Source of the DNA: an uncultured bacterium
GTDB taxonomy: Bacteria; Pseudomonadota; Alphaproteobacteria; Sphingomonadales; Sphingomonadaceae
DNA: 64,000 nucleotides
NCBI GenBank assembly: GCA_903884945.1
Contig: CAISGR010000068.1
Span: 1 to 64,000, forward strand
Direction of reading: 5' to 3'
Positions within the stretch are counted from its first letter, which is position 1, and every line of letters begins with the position of its first letter. A program made the translations under genes and the position numbers. Under the pieces are notes generated by a model. The model did not search any database. It was not told the DNA's origin and saw nothing but the letters and a program-made list of their open reading frames with translations. This document shows, piece by piece, positions 1 to 9,272 of the stretch.

Positions 1-132
1 CAGGTTTCGACCGAACAGGACGGATGGACGGTCGTCACCAGGGACCGGAAACTGTCCGCCCAGTTCGAGCACACCGTCGCGGTTACCGGGAATGGCGTCG
101 AGGTGCTGACCTTGCGGGCCGATGGGACCTGA
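1..132 (+). CDS. map: methionine aminopeptidase type I, 3' end only
   Basis: Only the last 43 codons are inside the window, open at the left edge and ending in TGA. The peptide contains [22 protein letters not shown], written here in short form as the WTVVT and SAQFEHT blocks, which are the C-terminal hallmark of type I methionine aminopeptidase. The Glu in SAQFEHT is one of the family's metal ligands. The enzyme removes the N-terminal Met from new proteins in the cytoplasm. It is a housekeeping gene, so it marks the core-genome side of the catabolic locus that follows. Identification is from sequence memory of the family and is strong for so short a fragment. Confidence 0.9.
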   Translation, partial: QVSTEQDGWTVVTRDRKLSAQFEHTVAVTGNGVEVLTLRADGT

Positions 133-559
133 TACTGGCTATCGCACGTCGCGCGCGGCAGTTCATGGCGATTCGCCTTCCGGCGTGACCGGAAGAACAT
201 CGCGCCAACGCGGATCCTCTCGAACCGCATAGCGGACCAGCACTGTGCACGAACGCCCGGGATGCCCGCCCCGGTGAGCGATTCGCGCCGCGACTCGCCC
301 CCTTCATGGGGCCTGCCTGCCCGAAGAACGGCAGCGTCGATGACGATGACCGGCGGTCGCGCGGCGGAGAACATCCTCGCGACGCCGCGGGCGGGTGCAC
401 GCGGGCCCTGCCGGGCGCTCCGTAACAAACCTGTCAACTAGTTATTCGCCGGACAACAAGACCCGCCCCGCCATCAATGGCTCACTGACCGCGTCGAGAG
501 TCCCCGCCAGCAGGGACGTCGGAAAACGGGGAGGAGAACACAGGGTCGGGGGATGAGAC
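133..559. other. intergenic region upstream of TonB receptor
   Basis: These 427 bases hold no convincing gene. The one open frame on the minus strand (400 to 83) reads as Arg/Ser/Ala-rich nonsense with no known fold. Near the end there is an AT-rich patch with an 8-bp palindrome, AACTAGTT, at 436-443, which could be part of the promoter or operator of the receptor gene at 560. A purine-rich GGGGGATGAGAC just before 560 is the likely ribosome-binding site. No factor-independent terminator for map is visible. Confidence 0.5.
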
Positions 560-2992
560 ATGACTAGGATTCGTTCAATGAAGATGCTCCTGGTGGCGAG
601 TTCCGCTGTCGGAGCGATGATCCCGGCGGCCGCATCCGCGCAGTCCGCCAGCGCCACTGCCAGGCCGGTTGAGGTGGCGAGTGCCACCGTAACCGCTCCC
701 GAAAGCGACCCGCAGCTGACCGACATCGTCGTGACGGCGGAAAAGCGCGACGTATCGTTGCAGGTGGCGCCGCTGTCGGTATCGGCAGTGACCGCGCAAT
801 CGCTCACCCAGGCCAATGTGACCGAGATCACCGGCCTCAACGGCCTGGTGCCCGGCCTCGTCGTCGCGCGCAGCGGCGGCGGCGAACGCATGATTTCGAT
901 CCGCGGCGTGGGATCGGAGACGCCCGAGAACGGCAATACCCAGCCCGGCGTCTCCTATCATGTCGACGGCGTCTATATCTTCAACTCGATCGCGGCGAAC
1001 GCTGCCTTCATCGACGTCGGCCAGGTGGAAGTGTTGCGCGGGCCGCAGGGCACCACCTTCGGCCAGGGCTCGACCGGCGGCACGATCAACGTGGTGACCA
1101 ACCAGCCCTCGCTGCACGATTTCGGCGGAACCATCGACGTGAGCGCCGGCAACTATGATTTCATCAAGGCGGATGCCGCGATCAACGTGCCGCTGAGTTC
1201 CACGATCGCCGTGCGCGGGGCGATCCAGCACACCCAGCATGACGGCTATGCCGTAGCGACCGCAGTGCCCGGCTTCTCCAAATACCAGCTGGACGATCAG
1301 GACGAGACGGGCTGGAAGGTCGCGGGCATCTGGGCGCCCACCGACAATTTCTCGATCACGCTGAATACCATCCAGTATCGCAGCAACACCAACGGCCCGG
1401 CACAAAAGAATATCGTGGATCCCAGCACCGATCCGCGCGTGCTCTCCCAGGACTATCCGGGCAAGTCGGTGATCAACACCGAACTCTATTACGGCGTCGC
1501 CAAATATGATGCGGGCTTTGCGACGATCAAGTCGATCACCAGCTACCAGACGCTGTACAGCCTGCAGGCCTGGGACGCGGACGGCCTGACGAGCCCACTG
1601 TTCTTCGCGCACACCTATAACCCCAAGAGCTTCGTCGGGGTGAACTACGACCATGTGCCGGCATGGCGCACGCGCACCAAGAGCTGGACGCAGGAAGTCA
1701 ACATCGCCTCCGACGGCTCCGGCCCGTTCAACTGGATCGTCGGCGGCGTGTATCTCTGGTCGAAGAATTCCCAGTATATCGTCGAATATCGCAGCGGCGC
1801 CGATACCGAGATCCTGCGCCCCGCGATCCCCGAGACCACGGCGTGGAACGATCCGGCGGTGAAGAAGATCACCTATGCCGAGCTTTCCGCGATCACGCGC
1901 AAGGCATGGGCCGGCTATTTCGAGGCGTCCTATGAAGTGACAGACGCGCTCAAGCTGACCGGCGGCATGCGCTACAACCATGATTCTTTCAGCGGCGAGA
2001 GCGACAGTATGTCGGGCGGCACCAGCGGCCAGACCTCCGGCGCCTATCTGCAGCCGGACCCGACGGACGGCCTGAAGACCAACAAATGGACCGGCAAGGC
2101 GGCGGTCGAATATCAGCTGACCCACGCCAACATGCTCTATTTCTCCTTCACGCGCGGCTTCAAGCCCGGTGGGATCAACGCCTCGGCCTCGAACGGCGGC
2201 AGCTCGTACACCGCGCTCAAGTGGCAGGACGGGATCAAGCCGACCTATCAGCCGGAATCGCTCGATTCCTTCGAGATCGGCAGCAAGAACCGCTTCCTCG
2301 GCAATCGCGCGCAGCTGAACGTTTCGGCGTTCCTCTACAATTACCACAATATGCAATTCCTCGAGGAGGATCCGATCCTCTTCGGCGAAGGCATCAGCAA
2401 CGCGCCGAGCGCCAAGATCTACGGCGTCGAGCTCGAGGGCAACTGGCTCGTCACGCCGCACTTCCAGGTCGAGGGTTCGCTCTCGCTGCTCCACGGCACG
2501 TTCAACAAGGATTATTACGCCCTGGATCCGGTGAATGCTTCCAAGGCACAGAATGCAGCCGGATATCCCGACTATCTGTTCTGGTCGAACTTCTATGCCG
2601 CGGCGCTGGCCCGCGAGGCGGCACGGGCGAACATCAACGGCAACAACGTGCCGAAGCTGCCCAAGGTGCAGGGCACCTTCGCGATGACCTATACCAACAA
2701 GGTCGGCCCGGGCGAGTTGATGGCCAAGGCGCAGGTGATCTATCGCGGCGAATATCAGTATCGCCTGTTCAACGACTCGGCGTTCGACAAGACGCCGGAC
2801 TATGCCCAGGTAAACCTGTTCCTCAAATATACGCCCGACAACAGCAATGTCTGGGTTTCGTTCACGGCGACCAACCTGTTCGACACCGCCGGCGTCAACT
2901 CGCGCTTCTCCGATCCCTATGGCAGCGCCCAGACCTATGACACCTATATCGCACCGCGGCAGGTGTTCGGGACCATCGGCCTGAAATTCTGA
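560..2992 (+). CDS. TonB-dependent outer-membrane receptor (first of two)
   Basis: An 810-residue outer-membrane beta-barrel for energy-dependent uptake of a scarce or bulky substrate. Residues 1-28 form a signal peptide ending ASA-Q. A TonB-box-like TDIVVTAEKR follows at about 57-66, then the plug domain (about 70-190, with VEVLRGPQGTTFGQGSTGGTIN) and a barrel that ends in the expected aromatic, LKF. Length and order are normal for sphingomonad receptors. It is followed by a strong hairpin terminator (3025-3060) and then an MFS carrier and ring-attacking enzymes, so outer and inner membrane uptake and catabolism are adjacent. It is paralogous to the receptor at 28456; both share the plug pattern with QPGVxxHxDGVYI. 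The substrate cannot be read from sequence; a flavin-like or other N-heterocycle is inferred from context. Confidence 0.93.
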   Translation: MTRIRSMKMLLVASSAVGAMIPAAASAQSASATARPVEVASATVTAPESDPQLTDIVVTAEKRDVSLQVAPLSVSAVTAQSLTQANVTEITGLNGLVPGLVVARSGGGERMISIRGVGSETPENGNTQPGVSYHVDGVYIFNSIAANAAFIDVGQVEVLRGPQGTTFGQGSTGGTINVVTNQPSLHDFGGTIDVSAGNYDFIKADAAINVPLSSTIAVRGAIQHTQHDGYAVATAVPGFSKYQLDDQDETGWKVAGIWAPTDNFSITLNTIQYRSNTNGPAQKNIVDPSTDPRVLSQDYPGKSVINTELYYGVAKYDAGFATIKSITSYQTLYSLQAWDADGLTSPLFFAHTYNPKSFVGVNYDHVPAWRTRTKSWTQEVNIASDGSGPFNWIVGGVYLWSKNSQYIVEYRSGADTEILRPAIPETTAWNDPAVKKITYAELSAITRKAWAGYFEASYEVTDALKLTGGMRYNHDSFSGESDSMSGGTSGQTSGAYLQPDPTDGLKTNKWTGKAAVEYQLTHANMLYFSFTRGFKPGGINASASNGGSSYTALKWQDGIKPTYQPESLDSFEIGSKNRFLGNRAQLNVSAFLYNYHNMQFLEEDPILFGEGISNAPSAKIYGVELEGNWLVTPHFQVEGSLSLLHGTFNKDYYALDPVNASKAQNAAGYPDYLFWSNFYAAALAREAARANINGNNVPKLPKVQGTFAMTYTNKVGPGELMAKAQVIYRGEYQYRLFNDSAFDKTPDYAQVNLFLKYTPDNSNVWVSFTATNLFDTAGVNSRFSDPYGSAQTYDTYIAPRQVFGTIGLKF

Positions 2993-3024
2993 CCTTTCGG
3001 TACATCGGGACGACCCAGTGGGCA

Positions 3025-3060
3025 GGGGCGGCGTGGCGACACGCCGCCCCTTGCTGTTTA
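3025..3060 (+). terminator. hairpin terminator after TonB receptor
   Basis: GGGGCGGCGTG (3025-3035) and CACGCCGCCCC (3040-3050) form a perfect 11-bp stem with a GCGA tetraloop, followed by TTGCTGTTTA. This has the form of a factor-independent terminator, possibly partial, given that catabolic genes follow in the same direction. Confidence 0.75.
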
Positions 3061-3167
3061 CCGGCCTCTCCGCGCGCGGGTCAACTCTTCGGGCGCGGGA
3101 GATCAAGCGATGGTGCAGTGCACAAGCTAGGCTTGCCATCTGGAATCGAAGGAAGGATTGGCTCGCC

Positions 3168-4433
3168 ATGCCGCGCAACCTGCTGATCATGATCGCCGCG
3201 TCGCTCGGCTTCTTCTTCGTCACGGCCACGACGTTCACCTCGCTCGGCTATGTCCTGTACACGATGGTGTCGGAACTGGGCTGGTCGCAGGCTGCGGCGG
3301 GCGCGAGCTTCTCCTTCCTTGGCCTTGCCTGCGGGCTCAGCAGCCCGTTGCCGCCGATGCTGATGAAATGGATCGGCACGCGCCTCACCATGTTCACCGG
3401 CGGCATGGTGCTGTCCGCCGGCTTCCTGCTCGCCGCGAACGTCCACGGGCTCGCCGAGTTCTTCGCGGCGACGTCGCTGATGGGCATCGGCTTCTCGCTC
3501 ATCGCGCCCTCCCCCGCGGTATTCCTGATCGCGACCTGGTTTCCCAGGACGTCGGCGCGGATGATCGGATTCTATTTCATGGCCGGCGCACTCGGCGGCG
3601 TCGCGGGGCCGCTGATCGTCAGCTGGGTGGTCGGCCTCAGCGGCAGCTGGCGCGTCCATTGGCTGGTAATGGCGCTTGCCGCGGCAGCGCTTGCCCTCAT
3701 CCTCCTGCTCACCATCCGCGATGCCGTGAAGGTGGAATCGACCGAGCAGGTGATCCATGCCGGCGCCGCAGCGGCGCCAGCAGCGACAACCTCGGCCTGG
3801 ACGATGCGCGAGGCGATGCGGAGCCGCTCGTTCCTGCTGATCGCATTCGTGATGATCGTGGTGCAGACCGTGGTGACGACGATGCACTCGGTGCTGGTGA
3901 CCCATGTCGCAAGCCTCGGCGGCGGAAGCGCGCCGGGCGCGCTGGCGATGAGCCTGCTCGCGCTCGCCGGCACCCTCGCCAAGGGCACGACCGGCGCACT
4001 CACCGAGCGCGTATCGCCGCAGCTCCTGCTCGTCCTCGGACTTGCCCTGCAGTGCATCGCGGTCGCGCTGCTCTGCGTGACGGGTACGCCGGCCTGGGCA
4101 GTGATGTTCTCGCTGCTGTTCGGTGTCGGCTGGGGGCTGAGCTGGCTCAGTGCCCATATCCTGCTGCTGCGCTATTTCGGCGCGTCGCTCGCCACCGACC
4201 TGATCGCAATGGCGACGACCGCCACCACCTTCGCGGTGCTAGGCCCCTTGTCGGCCGGCTGGATCGCCGATCGCACGGGGAATTACCTGCCGATCTTCGC
4301 GATCTTCGCTGCCCTGCTCGCCCTCGCCGGGGTGGTCTCGGCGGTGCTGCTGCGTGCGCCTAATGCCCGGCCGGCGGCAGTGCCCGCCAAGCGCGACCTG
4401 CTGCCCGACGCCGAAATCCTCCCGGCCGAATAG
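3168..4433 (+). CDS. MFS transporter
   Basis: A 421-residue major facilitator protein of the inner membrane with about 12 hydrophobic segments and a central loop near residue 200 (KVESTEQVIHAG). The frame is open from 3018, but the ATG at 3168 is preferred: it follows AAGGAAGG at a normal distance and starts right at the first membrane helix (PRNLLIMIAASLGFFF). The fold resembles the oxalate/formate and monocarboxylate branch of the superfamily, although the branch call is loose. Two further MFS genes (14470, 32776) lie in the same locus. Standing between a TonB receptor and a Rieske oxygenase, it probably moves the substrate or a degradation product across the inner membrane. Confidence 0.88.
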   Translation: MPRNLLIMIAASLGFFFVTATTFTSLGYVLYTMVSELGWSQAAAGASFSFLGLACGLSSPLPPMLMKWIGTRLTMFTGGMVLSAGFLLAANVHGLAEFFAATSLMGIGFSLIAPSPAVFLIATWFPRTSARMIGFYFMAGALGGVAGPLIVSWVVGLSGSWRVHWLVMALAAAALALILLLTIRDAVKVESTEQVIHAGAAAAPAATTSAWTMREAMRSRSFLLIAFVMIVVQTVVTTMHSVLVTHVASLGGGSAPGALAMSLLALAGTLAKGTTGALTERVSPQLLLVLGLALQCIAVALLCVTGTPAWAVMFSLLFGVGWGLSWLSAHILLLRYFGASLATDLIAMATTATTFAVLGPLSAGWIADRTGNYLPIFAIFAALLALAGVVSAVLLRAPNARPAAVPAKRDLLPDAEILPAE

Positions 4434-4510
4434 GATGTGGGGAGGCCGGGTGCCAGCTTTGTGAGGTTCAGTCTGCCGTGTCCCGCAGGACGCACAGGCC
4501 AAGAGGTGAT

Positions 4511-5722
4511 ATGATGACGATGTTGACCGACCAGTTCTTCGACAGCTTCGCAAGCTCGGTGACGGAAACCGAGGAAGCCGAGACGCTGCCGCCGGCCTGC
4601 TATACCGACGCGGAATTCTTCCAGTTCGAGAAGGAAGCGCTCTTCTATCGCGAATGGCTGTGCGTGGGGCGCGAGGAATGGGCCGAGAAGCCCGGCGACT
4701 ATTTCACCTGCACGCATGCCAACGAGCCGCTGGTGATCGCGCGCGACCGCAAGGGGGCGCTCCAGGCGCTGTCCTCGGTCTGCCAGCACCGCGCGATGCT
4801 GGTGGCGGAAGGCCATGGCAATACCCGCGCCTTTGTCTGCCCGTATCACCACTGGACCTATGACCTGGACGGCGCGCTGGTGAACGCCCCGGCAATGGGC
4901 AAGACGTGCAATTTCGACCGGGCGAAGAACAGCCTGCCCAAGCTCAAGATCGAGGTCTGGCACGGCTTCGTCTTCGTCAATTTCGATCTCGAGGCAGCCC
5001 CGCTGGCACCGCGCCTCGCGGCGCTGGAGGATGTCGTCGCCAATTATGAGTTCGCCAAAGCGCGCGGGCCGCGGCCCGAGGCCCCCACGCCCTATGCGTG
5101 GAACTGGAAGGTGATGTTCGAGAACAATAACGACGGATATCACGCGAACCGCCTTCATGCCGGGCCGCTGCACGATATCGTGCCGAGTTCGCTGGCAAGC
5201 TTCCCCGAACTGCCGACCGAGACGGCGGGCTATTACCGGCTCAACGGCTCGCTCCACCCGGACGCGAGCTTCAATGCCACGCAGCGCGCGGTCTTCGCGG
5301 TGTTTCCCAAGCTCACCGACGAGGAACGCCACCGGCTGCTGTTCGTCAACCTGCCGCCGAGCCTGTCGCTCGTCGTGATGAGCGACATGATCATCTACAT
5401 GATCCTCGATGCCCAGAGCGCACAGACTCACGCGCTGACCTTCGGGCTGCTGCTGCACCCGGAGGCGATGTCCGACCCGCTGTTCGAGCACAAGCTGCGC
5501 ATGAACAACGATGCAGTCGCCGAGATCGTCCAGCAGGACCTGCATGTCGACCTGCTCGTGCAGCAGGGCCTGAATTCGAAGTTCGCGCCGCGCGGCCGCT
5601 ACAGCTGGCAGGAAGGCGCCCAGCGCCAGTTCAACCTGTGGCTGGTCGACCGCTACTGGGGCGAGTGGAACCGGCGCCGCGGCCCCTCCGCCCCCGTCGC
5701 CCGGATCAAGCGCGCATCCTGA
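4511..5722 (+). CDS. Rieske ring-hydroxylating oxygenase, alpha subunit
   Basis: A 403-residue catalytic subunit of a Rieske non-heme iron oxygenase. The [2Fe-2S] ligands are C91-x-H93 and C110-x2-H113. The mononuclear iron site reads D208-x2-H211-x4-H216, preceded by the bridging-type ENNND patch. The C-terminal block with QGLNSKFAPRGRYSWQEG is typical of the choline-monooxygenase/aromatic-dioxygenase clade. The ATG at 4511 follows AAGAGGTGAT; an ATG two codons later is also possible. No beta subunit, ferredoxin or reductase gene is next to it or elsewhere in the locus, so electrons must come from a partner encoded outside the window. Expected reaction: O2-dependent hydroxylation or dealkylation of an aromatic or N-methyl substrate; the substrate is not readable. 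Confidence 0.92.
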   Translation: MMTMLTDQFFDSFASSVTETEEAETLPPACYTDAEFFQFEKEALFYREWLCVGREEWAEKPGDYFTCTHANEPLVIARDRKGALQALSSVCQHRAMLVAEGHGNTRAFVCPYHHWTYDLDGALVNAPAMGKTCNFDRAKNSLPKLKIEVWHGFVFVNFDLEAAPLAPRLAALEDVVANYEFAKARGPRPEAPTPYAWNWKVMFENNNDGYHANRLHAGPLHDIVPSSLASFPELPTETAGYYRLNGSLHPDASFNATQRAVFAVFPKLTDEERHRLLFVNLPPSLSLVVMSDMIIYMILDAQSAQTHALTFGLLLHPEAMSDPLFEHKLRMNNDAVAEIVQQDLHVDLLVQQGLNSKFAPRGRYSWQEGAQRQFNLWLVDRYWGEWNRRRGPSAPVARIKRAS

Positions 5723-5806
5723 GCGCGTAGCGACCGCGATGATTTCCTGCGCGCGGGCAGCCCCGGCGGCCGACCCGATGCGCGCATCCCCGCAAGAGGC
5801 AACCAG

Positions 5807-6292
5807 ATGACCAATACGTTGATCTTCGTCGATCTCGCATCCGACGACCCCGCCGCGGCGGGCAAATTCTACGCCGAAGTGTTCGGCTGGGAAAATGACG
5901 CCCGCCCCGAGGGCATCTATCACCGGATGGTGCCGGGCGGCTTCTTCCAGCACAAGGACGGCAGCGACAGCCAGATCGGCAACCTCCACCTCGGCATCTT
6001 CGACGCCGCCAATGCGCGCCCGCATCCCGACCCGGCCGGCGTCGAGCCACGGCACATCGCGACGAGCGGCCGGAAGCCGCGCATCTGGATCCTGATCGGG
6101 GACGAGGACAGCGCCGACCGCATCCTCGCCGCGGCGGCGGAGCGCGGGGCGACGATCCTGTGGCGCGACCATTATTGGAAAGAGTTCAACGGCTATAACC
6201 ACGCGTTTGCCGATCCGTGGGGCAACGAGATCCTGCTCTGGGGCAAGGCCGGTGAAAACCCGCAGATTCCAGCCGATTATACGCGGGAATGA
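5807..6292 (+). CDS. VOC-superfamily (glyoxalase-fold) protein
   Basis: A 161-residue protein with the paired beta-alpha-beta-beta-beta pattern of the vicinal oxygen chelate fold: IFVDLASDDPAAAGKFYAEVFGW near the N-terminus (shown by the DPAAAGKFY core) and NHAFADPWGNEILLWG at the end. VOC proteins include extradiol dioxygenases, isomerases and non-catalytic binders. This one is short, single-module-like, and resembles the PhnB/glyoxalase-like group rather than a two-domain extradiol enzyme. It sits between the Rieske oxygenase and the DOPA-type dioxygenase, so a role on a ring-hydroxylated intermediate is plausible but unproven. Confidence 0.82.
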   Translation: MTNTLIFVDLASDDPAAAGKFYAEVFGWENDARPEGIYHRMVPGGFFQHKDGSDSQIGNLHLGIFDAANARPHPDPAGVEPRHIATSGRKPRIWILIGDEDSADRILAAAAERGATILWRDHYWKEFNGYNHAFADPWGNEILLWGKAGENPQIPADYTRE

Positions 6293-6434
6293 CGCCATCT
6301 GCGGGCTGCGGACAACAACTTGTGCGCATCGACGCAAGACCGGACGCAGTTCCGCTCCCTAGCCTCGGCGCACGATCACCGGTTGGGGCCAGGAACATGA
6401 TGAGCAGGAACGCCGTCCGCAGGGGAAGCGTGCA

Positions 6435-7214
6435 ATGAGCCGGATGCCGATCGTGTTCTTCGGGCATGGCAGCCCGATGGTCGCGCTCGAGACGAGCGAC
6501 ACGACGCGCGCCTGGCGCGGGATCGCGGACCGGATCGGCAAGCCCAAGGCGATCCTCTGCATTTCGGCGCACTGGCTGACGCGCGGCACCGCGGTGACGG
6601 CCATGCCCCAGCCGCGCACGATCCATGACTTCGGCGCCTTTCCGCGCGCGCTGTTCGAGGTGCAATATCCGGCGCCGGGCGATCCCGAACTCGCGCATCG
6701 CGTCCGCGACCTGCTTGCGCCGATGCCGGTGGCCATCGATCATGGCTGGGGGCTCGACCACGGCACCTGGACGGTGCTCGTCCACGCCTATCCCGACGCC
6801 GACATCCCGGTCGTCCAACTCGGCATGGACCTGGCGAAGACCCCCGAGTTGCACTGGGCCGTCGGCCAGTCATTGCGGCCGCTGCGCGACGAGGGCGTGC
6901 TGATCATGGGCACCGGCAACATTGTCCACAACCTGCCGGCGATGGACTGGGAGAATCCCAACGCCCCGCCCTATCCCTGGGCCGACCGCTTCAACACCAC
7001 GATGCTCGAGGCAGTCGCCACCGATCAGCCGCAGCACGTGATCGCCTTCGAGGAACTCGGCGACGATGCGCGGATGGCAGTGCCGACGCCCGACCATTTC
7101 TGGCCGCTGCTGTACGTGCTCGGCGCCCGCCATCCCGGCGAGAAGGCCGAATTCAATCCCGATTTCATCCACCACAAATCGCTCGGCATGACGAGCATCC
7201 TAATCGGCGCGTGA
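6435..7214 (+). CDS. ygiD: extradiol ring-cleavage dioxygenase, 4,5-DOPA dioxygenase (YgiD/LigB) type
   Basis: A 259-residue class III extradiol dioxygenase. It follows E. coli YgiD closely along its whole length: GHGSPM (H11), SAHWLTRGT (H46), TIHDFG (H64), YPAPG, DHGTWTVL, MGTGNIVHNL and PTPDHFWPLLYVLG. The His residues are those that bind the metal in the YgiD/DODA family. Enzymes of this family open catechol-type rings next to the hydroxyls. The start at 6435 has AGGGGAA upstream. Located two genes after a Rieske oxygenase, it could cleave the diol produced there. Extradiol products of alkylated catechols often close to alpha-pyrones, which matters for the flavin hypothesis. Confidence 0.9.
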   Translation: MSRMPIVFFGHGSPMVALETSDTTRAWRGIADRIGKPKAILCISAHWLTRGTAVTAMPQPRTIHDFGAFPRALFEVQYPAPGDPELAHRVRDLLAPMPVAIDHGWGLDHGTWTVLVHAYPDADIPVVQLGMDLAKTPELHWAVGQSLRPLRDEGVLIMGTGNIVHNLPAMDWENPNAPPYPWADRFNTTMLEAVATDQPQHVIAFEELGDDARMAVPTPDHFWPLLYVLGARHPGEKAEFNPDFIHHKSLGMTSILIGA

Positions 7215-7254
7215 CCAGCGCGCCCGGTAAGCTTTCATCACAGGGGGAACGTTA

Positions 7255-8346
7255 ATGTCCTTGGTCTGCGAGACTGGCACGGTTCGTGACAACGTCCGGC
7301 CCGGAGCACTGCATTTTCTGCGGGCGACGCCCGACACGGTGCACTGGGGGTATTTCTCGCCCGAGATCAAACCGGCGCTGACGATCAGGAGCGGCGACCT
7401 GATCCAGGCCCAGGCGGTGACGCATCACGCCGGCGACGATCCCGCGCTGATGTTCGACGACGACATCCGCCGCATCTTCACCGAGATCGATCCCGAGACG
7501 CGCGCGCCCGGATGCCACATCATGACCGGCCCGATCTATGTCGAGGGCGCCGAACCCGGCGACATGCTGGAGGTTCGCTATTTCCAGATGACGCCGCGCT
7601 TCAACTACGGCTCCAACCTCCAGGCCAATTGGGGCCATCTCTACGAGGAGTTCGGCCAGACCGAGCGCGTGACGATCTACCGCCTCGATCCCAACGCGAA
7701 TACCGCGAGCGCGCTCTACGCCTATGATGTCGCCGACAAATATGTCGTCCCTGGCCGGATCACCAACTGCCCGGTCTGCGATCGGCAGCCTGCGCTTCCC
7801 GGCATCACCGTGCCCGCGCGGCCGCACCTCGGCACTGCCGGCGTCGCGCCGGCGGTCGACCAGCCGGTCAGCACGATTCCGCCCGGTCTGCACGGGGGCA
7901 ATATCGACAATTGGCGCATCGGCGCAGGCGCGACCATGTTCTATCCGGTGCAGGTGAAGGGCGGGCTCTTCTCGATCGGCGACCCGCATGTCAGCCAGGG
8001 CGACGGCGAAATCAGCGGCACGGCGATCGAGGCCTCGCTCGACGTGCTGTTCCAGATCATCCTGCGCAAGGACTTCAAATTCCCCTCCCCGCTGCTCGAG
8101 ACCAAGGACTGCTGGATCGTCCACGGCTTCGGTGCCGATCTCGATCAGGCGATGAAGAGCGCCTCGCTCGACATGATCCATCTGCTCCACGAGCATCAGG
8201 GTCTTTCGAAGGTGGACGCCTATTCGCTGATGAGCATCGCGGCCGATTTCGGCGTGACCCAGGTCGTCGACGGCACGCAAGGGATTCATTGCCGGATCGA
8301 CCGGCAGATCTTCGGCGGCAAGGGCATCGTCAAGGACGTGGGGTAA
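7255..8346 (+). CDS. acetamidase/formamidase family amidohydrolase
   Basis: A 363-residue member of the FmdA/AmdA family, which hydrolyses formamide, acetamide or related small amides to the acid and ammonia. Family blocks are present: VHWGYFS, KPALTIRSGD, ITGP-like MTGPIYVEGA, PGDMLEVR, GGNIDNWR and GDPHVSQGDGEISGTAIE. A Cys pair C-x2-C lies in the middle (TNCPVCD). It starts at ATG 7255 behind AGGGGGAAC. A second copy of the same domain is fused to an AraC regulator at 10524-12932, so this locus has a stand-alone and a regulator-linked version. Probable job: release of ammonia from an amide formed during ring breakdown. Confidence 0.9.
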   Translation: MSLVCETGTVRDNVRPGALHFLRATPDTVHWGYFSPEIKPALTIRSGDLIQAQAVTHHAGDDPALMFDDDIRRIFTEIDPETRAPGCHIMTGPIYVEGAEPGDMLEVRYFQMTPRFNYGSNLQANWGHLYEEFGQTERVTIYRLDPNANTASALYAYDVADKYVVPGRITNCPVCDRQPALPGITVPARPHLGTAGVAPAVDQPVSTIPPGLHGGNIDNWRIGAGATMFYPVQVKGGLFSIGDPHVSQGDGEISGTAIEASLDVLFQIILRKDFKFPSPLLETKDCWIVHGFGADLDQAMKSASLDMIHLLHEHQGLSKVDAYSLMSIAADFGVTQVVDGTQGIHCRIDRQIFGGKGIVKDVG

Positions 8347-8459
8347 GGACGGCCGGGCGAGCGCCCGGCGACAAGCCGTCGGGCACGCTTCGACAAGAAA
8401 TCGCGACGCGCGCGGCGCATCATGCGCCATCGCGCGCGTGCAACAGGTGGAGTGAAGCG

Positions 8460-9272
8460 GTGAGCTATCAGGTGCTCGACGTCCGTCCGATGACCAAGCG
8501 CATCGGCGCGGAGATATTCGGAATCGATTTGAACCAGCCGCTCGGCAACCAGGAAGTGAGTGAGCTGCACGATGCGCTGATGGAGCATCAGGTGATCTTC
8601 TTCCGCGACCAGCCGCTCGACCATGACAGCCACAAGCGCCTCGGTCGCTATTTCGGCGACCTGGCCTATCACAGCGGGGTTGCCGGGCTGACCGACCATC
8701 CCGAGATCGTGGCGATCCATGCCGACGCGAACAGCACGTTCGTGGCGGGCGAGAACTGGCATTCCGACCTGAGCGAGGATGCCGAGCCGCCGATGGGCAG
8801 CATCCTCTACATGCACACGCTGCCCACGGAGGGCGGCGATACGCTCTGGTCGAGCATGTACGCCGCCTATGACGCGCTCACGCCCGCGATGAAGGCGTTC
8901 CTCGATCCGCTGACCGCGGTGCATGATTCCAACCATATCTACCGCGAACTCTTCCCCGACGTGGAGAAGACCTACCCGCGCAACGTCCATCCGGTGGTGC
9001 GCACGCATCCGGTGACCAAGCGCAAATGCCTGTTCGTCAGCCAGTCCAAGACGATCCGGATCAACGAGCTGTCAAAGCCCGAGAGCAAGGCAGTGCTCGA
9101 ATTCCTGTTCGACCATGTGAAGGACCCGAACTTCCAGGTCCGCTTCCGCTGGCAGAAGGATTCGATCGCCTTCTGGGACAATCGCTGCACCCAGCATTTC
9201 GCGACCTGGGACTATTATCCCGAAGTCCGCTCCGGCTTCCGCGTGACGATCGCGGGGGACAAGCCGTACTGA
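8460..9272 (+). CDS. TauD/TfdA-family Fe(II)/2-oxoglutarate dioxygenase (1 of 4)
   Basis: A 270-residue oxygenase. Iron ligands are H101-x-D103 (NWHSD) and a distal His in CTQHFATWDYYP near residue 247; the 2-oxoglutarate Arg lies in VRSGFRV about ten residues further. N-terminal GAEIFGIDL is the family signature. The start is GTG at 8460 behind AGGTGGAG; the open frame extends upstream only as a shadow of the preceding formamidase gene. Its stop overlaps the CTG proposed as start of the next gene. It is closely related to the copy at 22887. Family members hydroxylate a carbon next to sulfonate, ether oxygen or nitrogen, causing cleavage. Here N- or O-dealkylation is a reasonable guess. Confidence 0.93.
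   Translation: MSYQVLDVRPMTKRIGAEIFGIDLNQPLGNQEVSELHDALMEHQVIFFRDQPLDHDSHKRLGRYFGDLAYHSGVAGLTDHPEIVAIHADANSTFVAGENWHSDLSEDAEPPMGSILYMHTLPTEGGDTLWSSMYAAYDALTPAMKAFLDPLTAVHDSNHIYRELFPDVEKTYPRNVHPVVRTHPVTKRKCLFVSQSKTIRINELSKPESKAVLEFLFDHVKDPNFQVRFRWQKDSIAFWDNRCTQHFATWDYYPEVRSGFRVTIAGDKPY

Noticed and set aside
83..400. A 105-residue minus-strand frame between map and the first receptor.
   Set aside because: Composition is almost only Arg, Ser, Ala and Pro; no start site or family match; it also overlaps map.
436..443. The AACTAGTT palindrome before the first TonB receptor as an operator.
   Set aside because: Eight bases are too few, no repeat of the site occurs at the other receptor, and no promoter could be tied to it. 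It is mentioned only in the intergenic note.
575..3238. An 887-residue open frame on the minus strand opposite the first TonB receptor.
   Set aside because: It mirrors the third-codon GC bias of the receptor gene, has no recognisable domain and no ribosome-binding site; the plus-strand frame is a clear receptor.
4283..6337. A 684-residue minus-strand frame opposite the Rieske and VOC genes.
   Set aside because: It is a codon-bias shadow rich in Arg, Ala, Gly and His with no fold, while both plus-strand genes have intact motifs.
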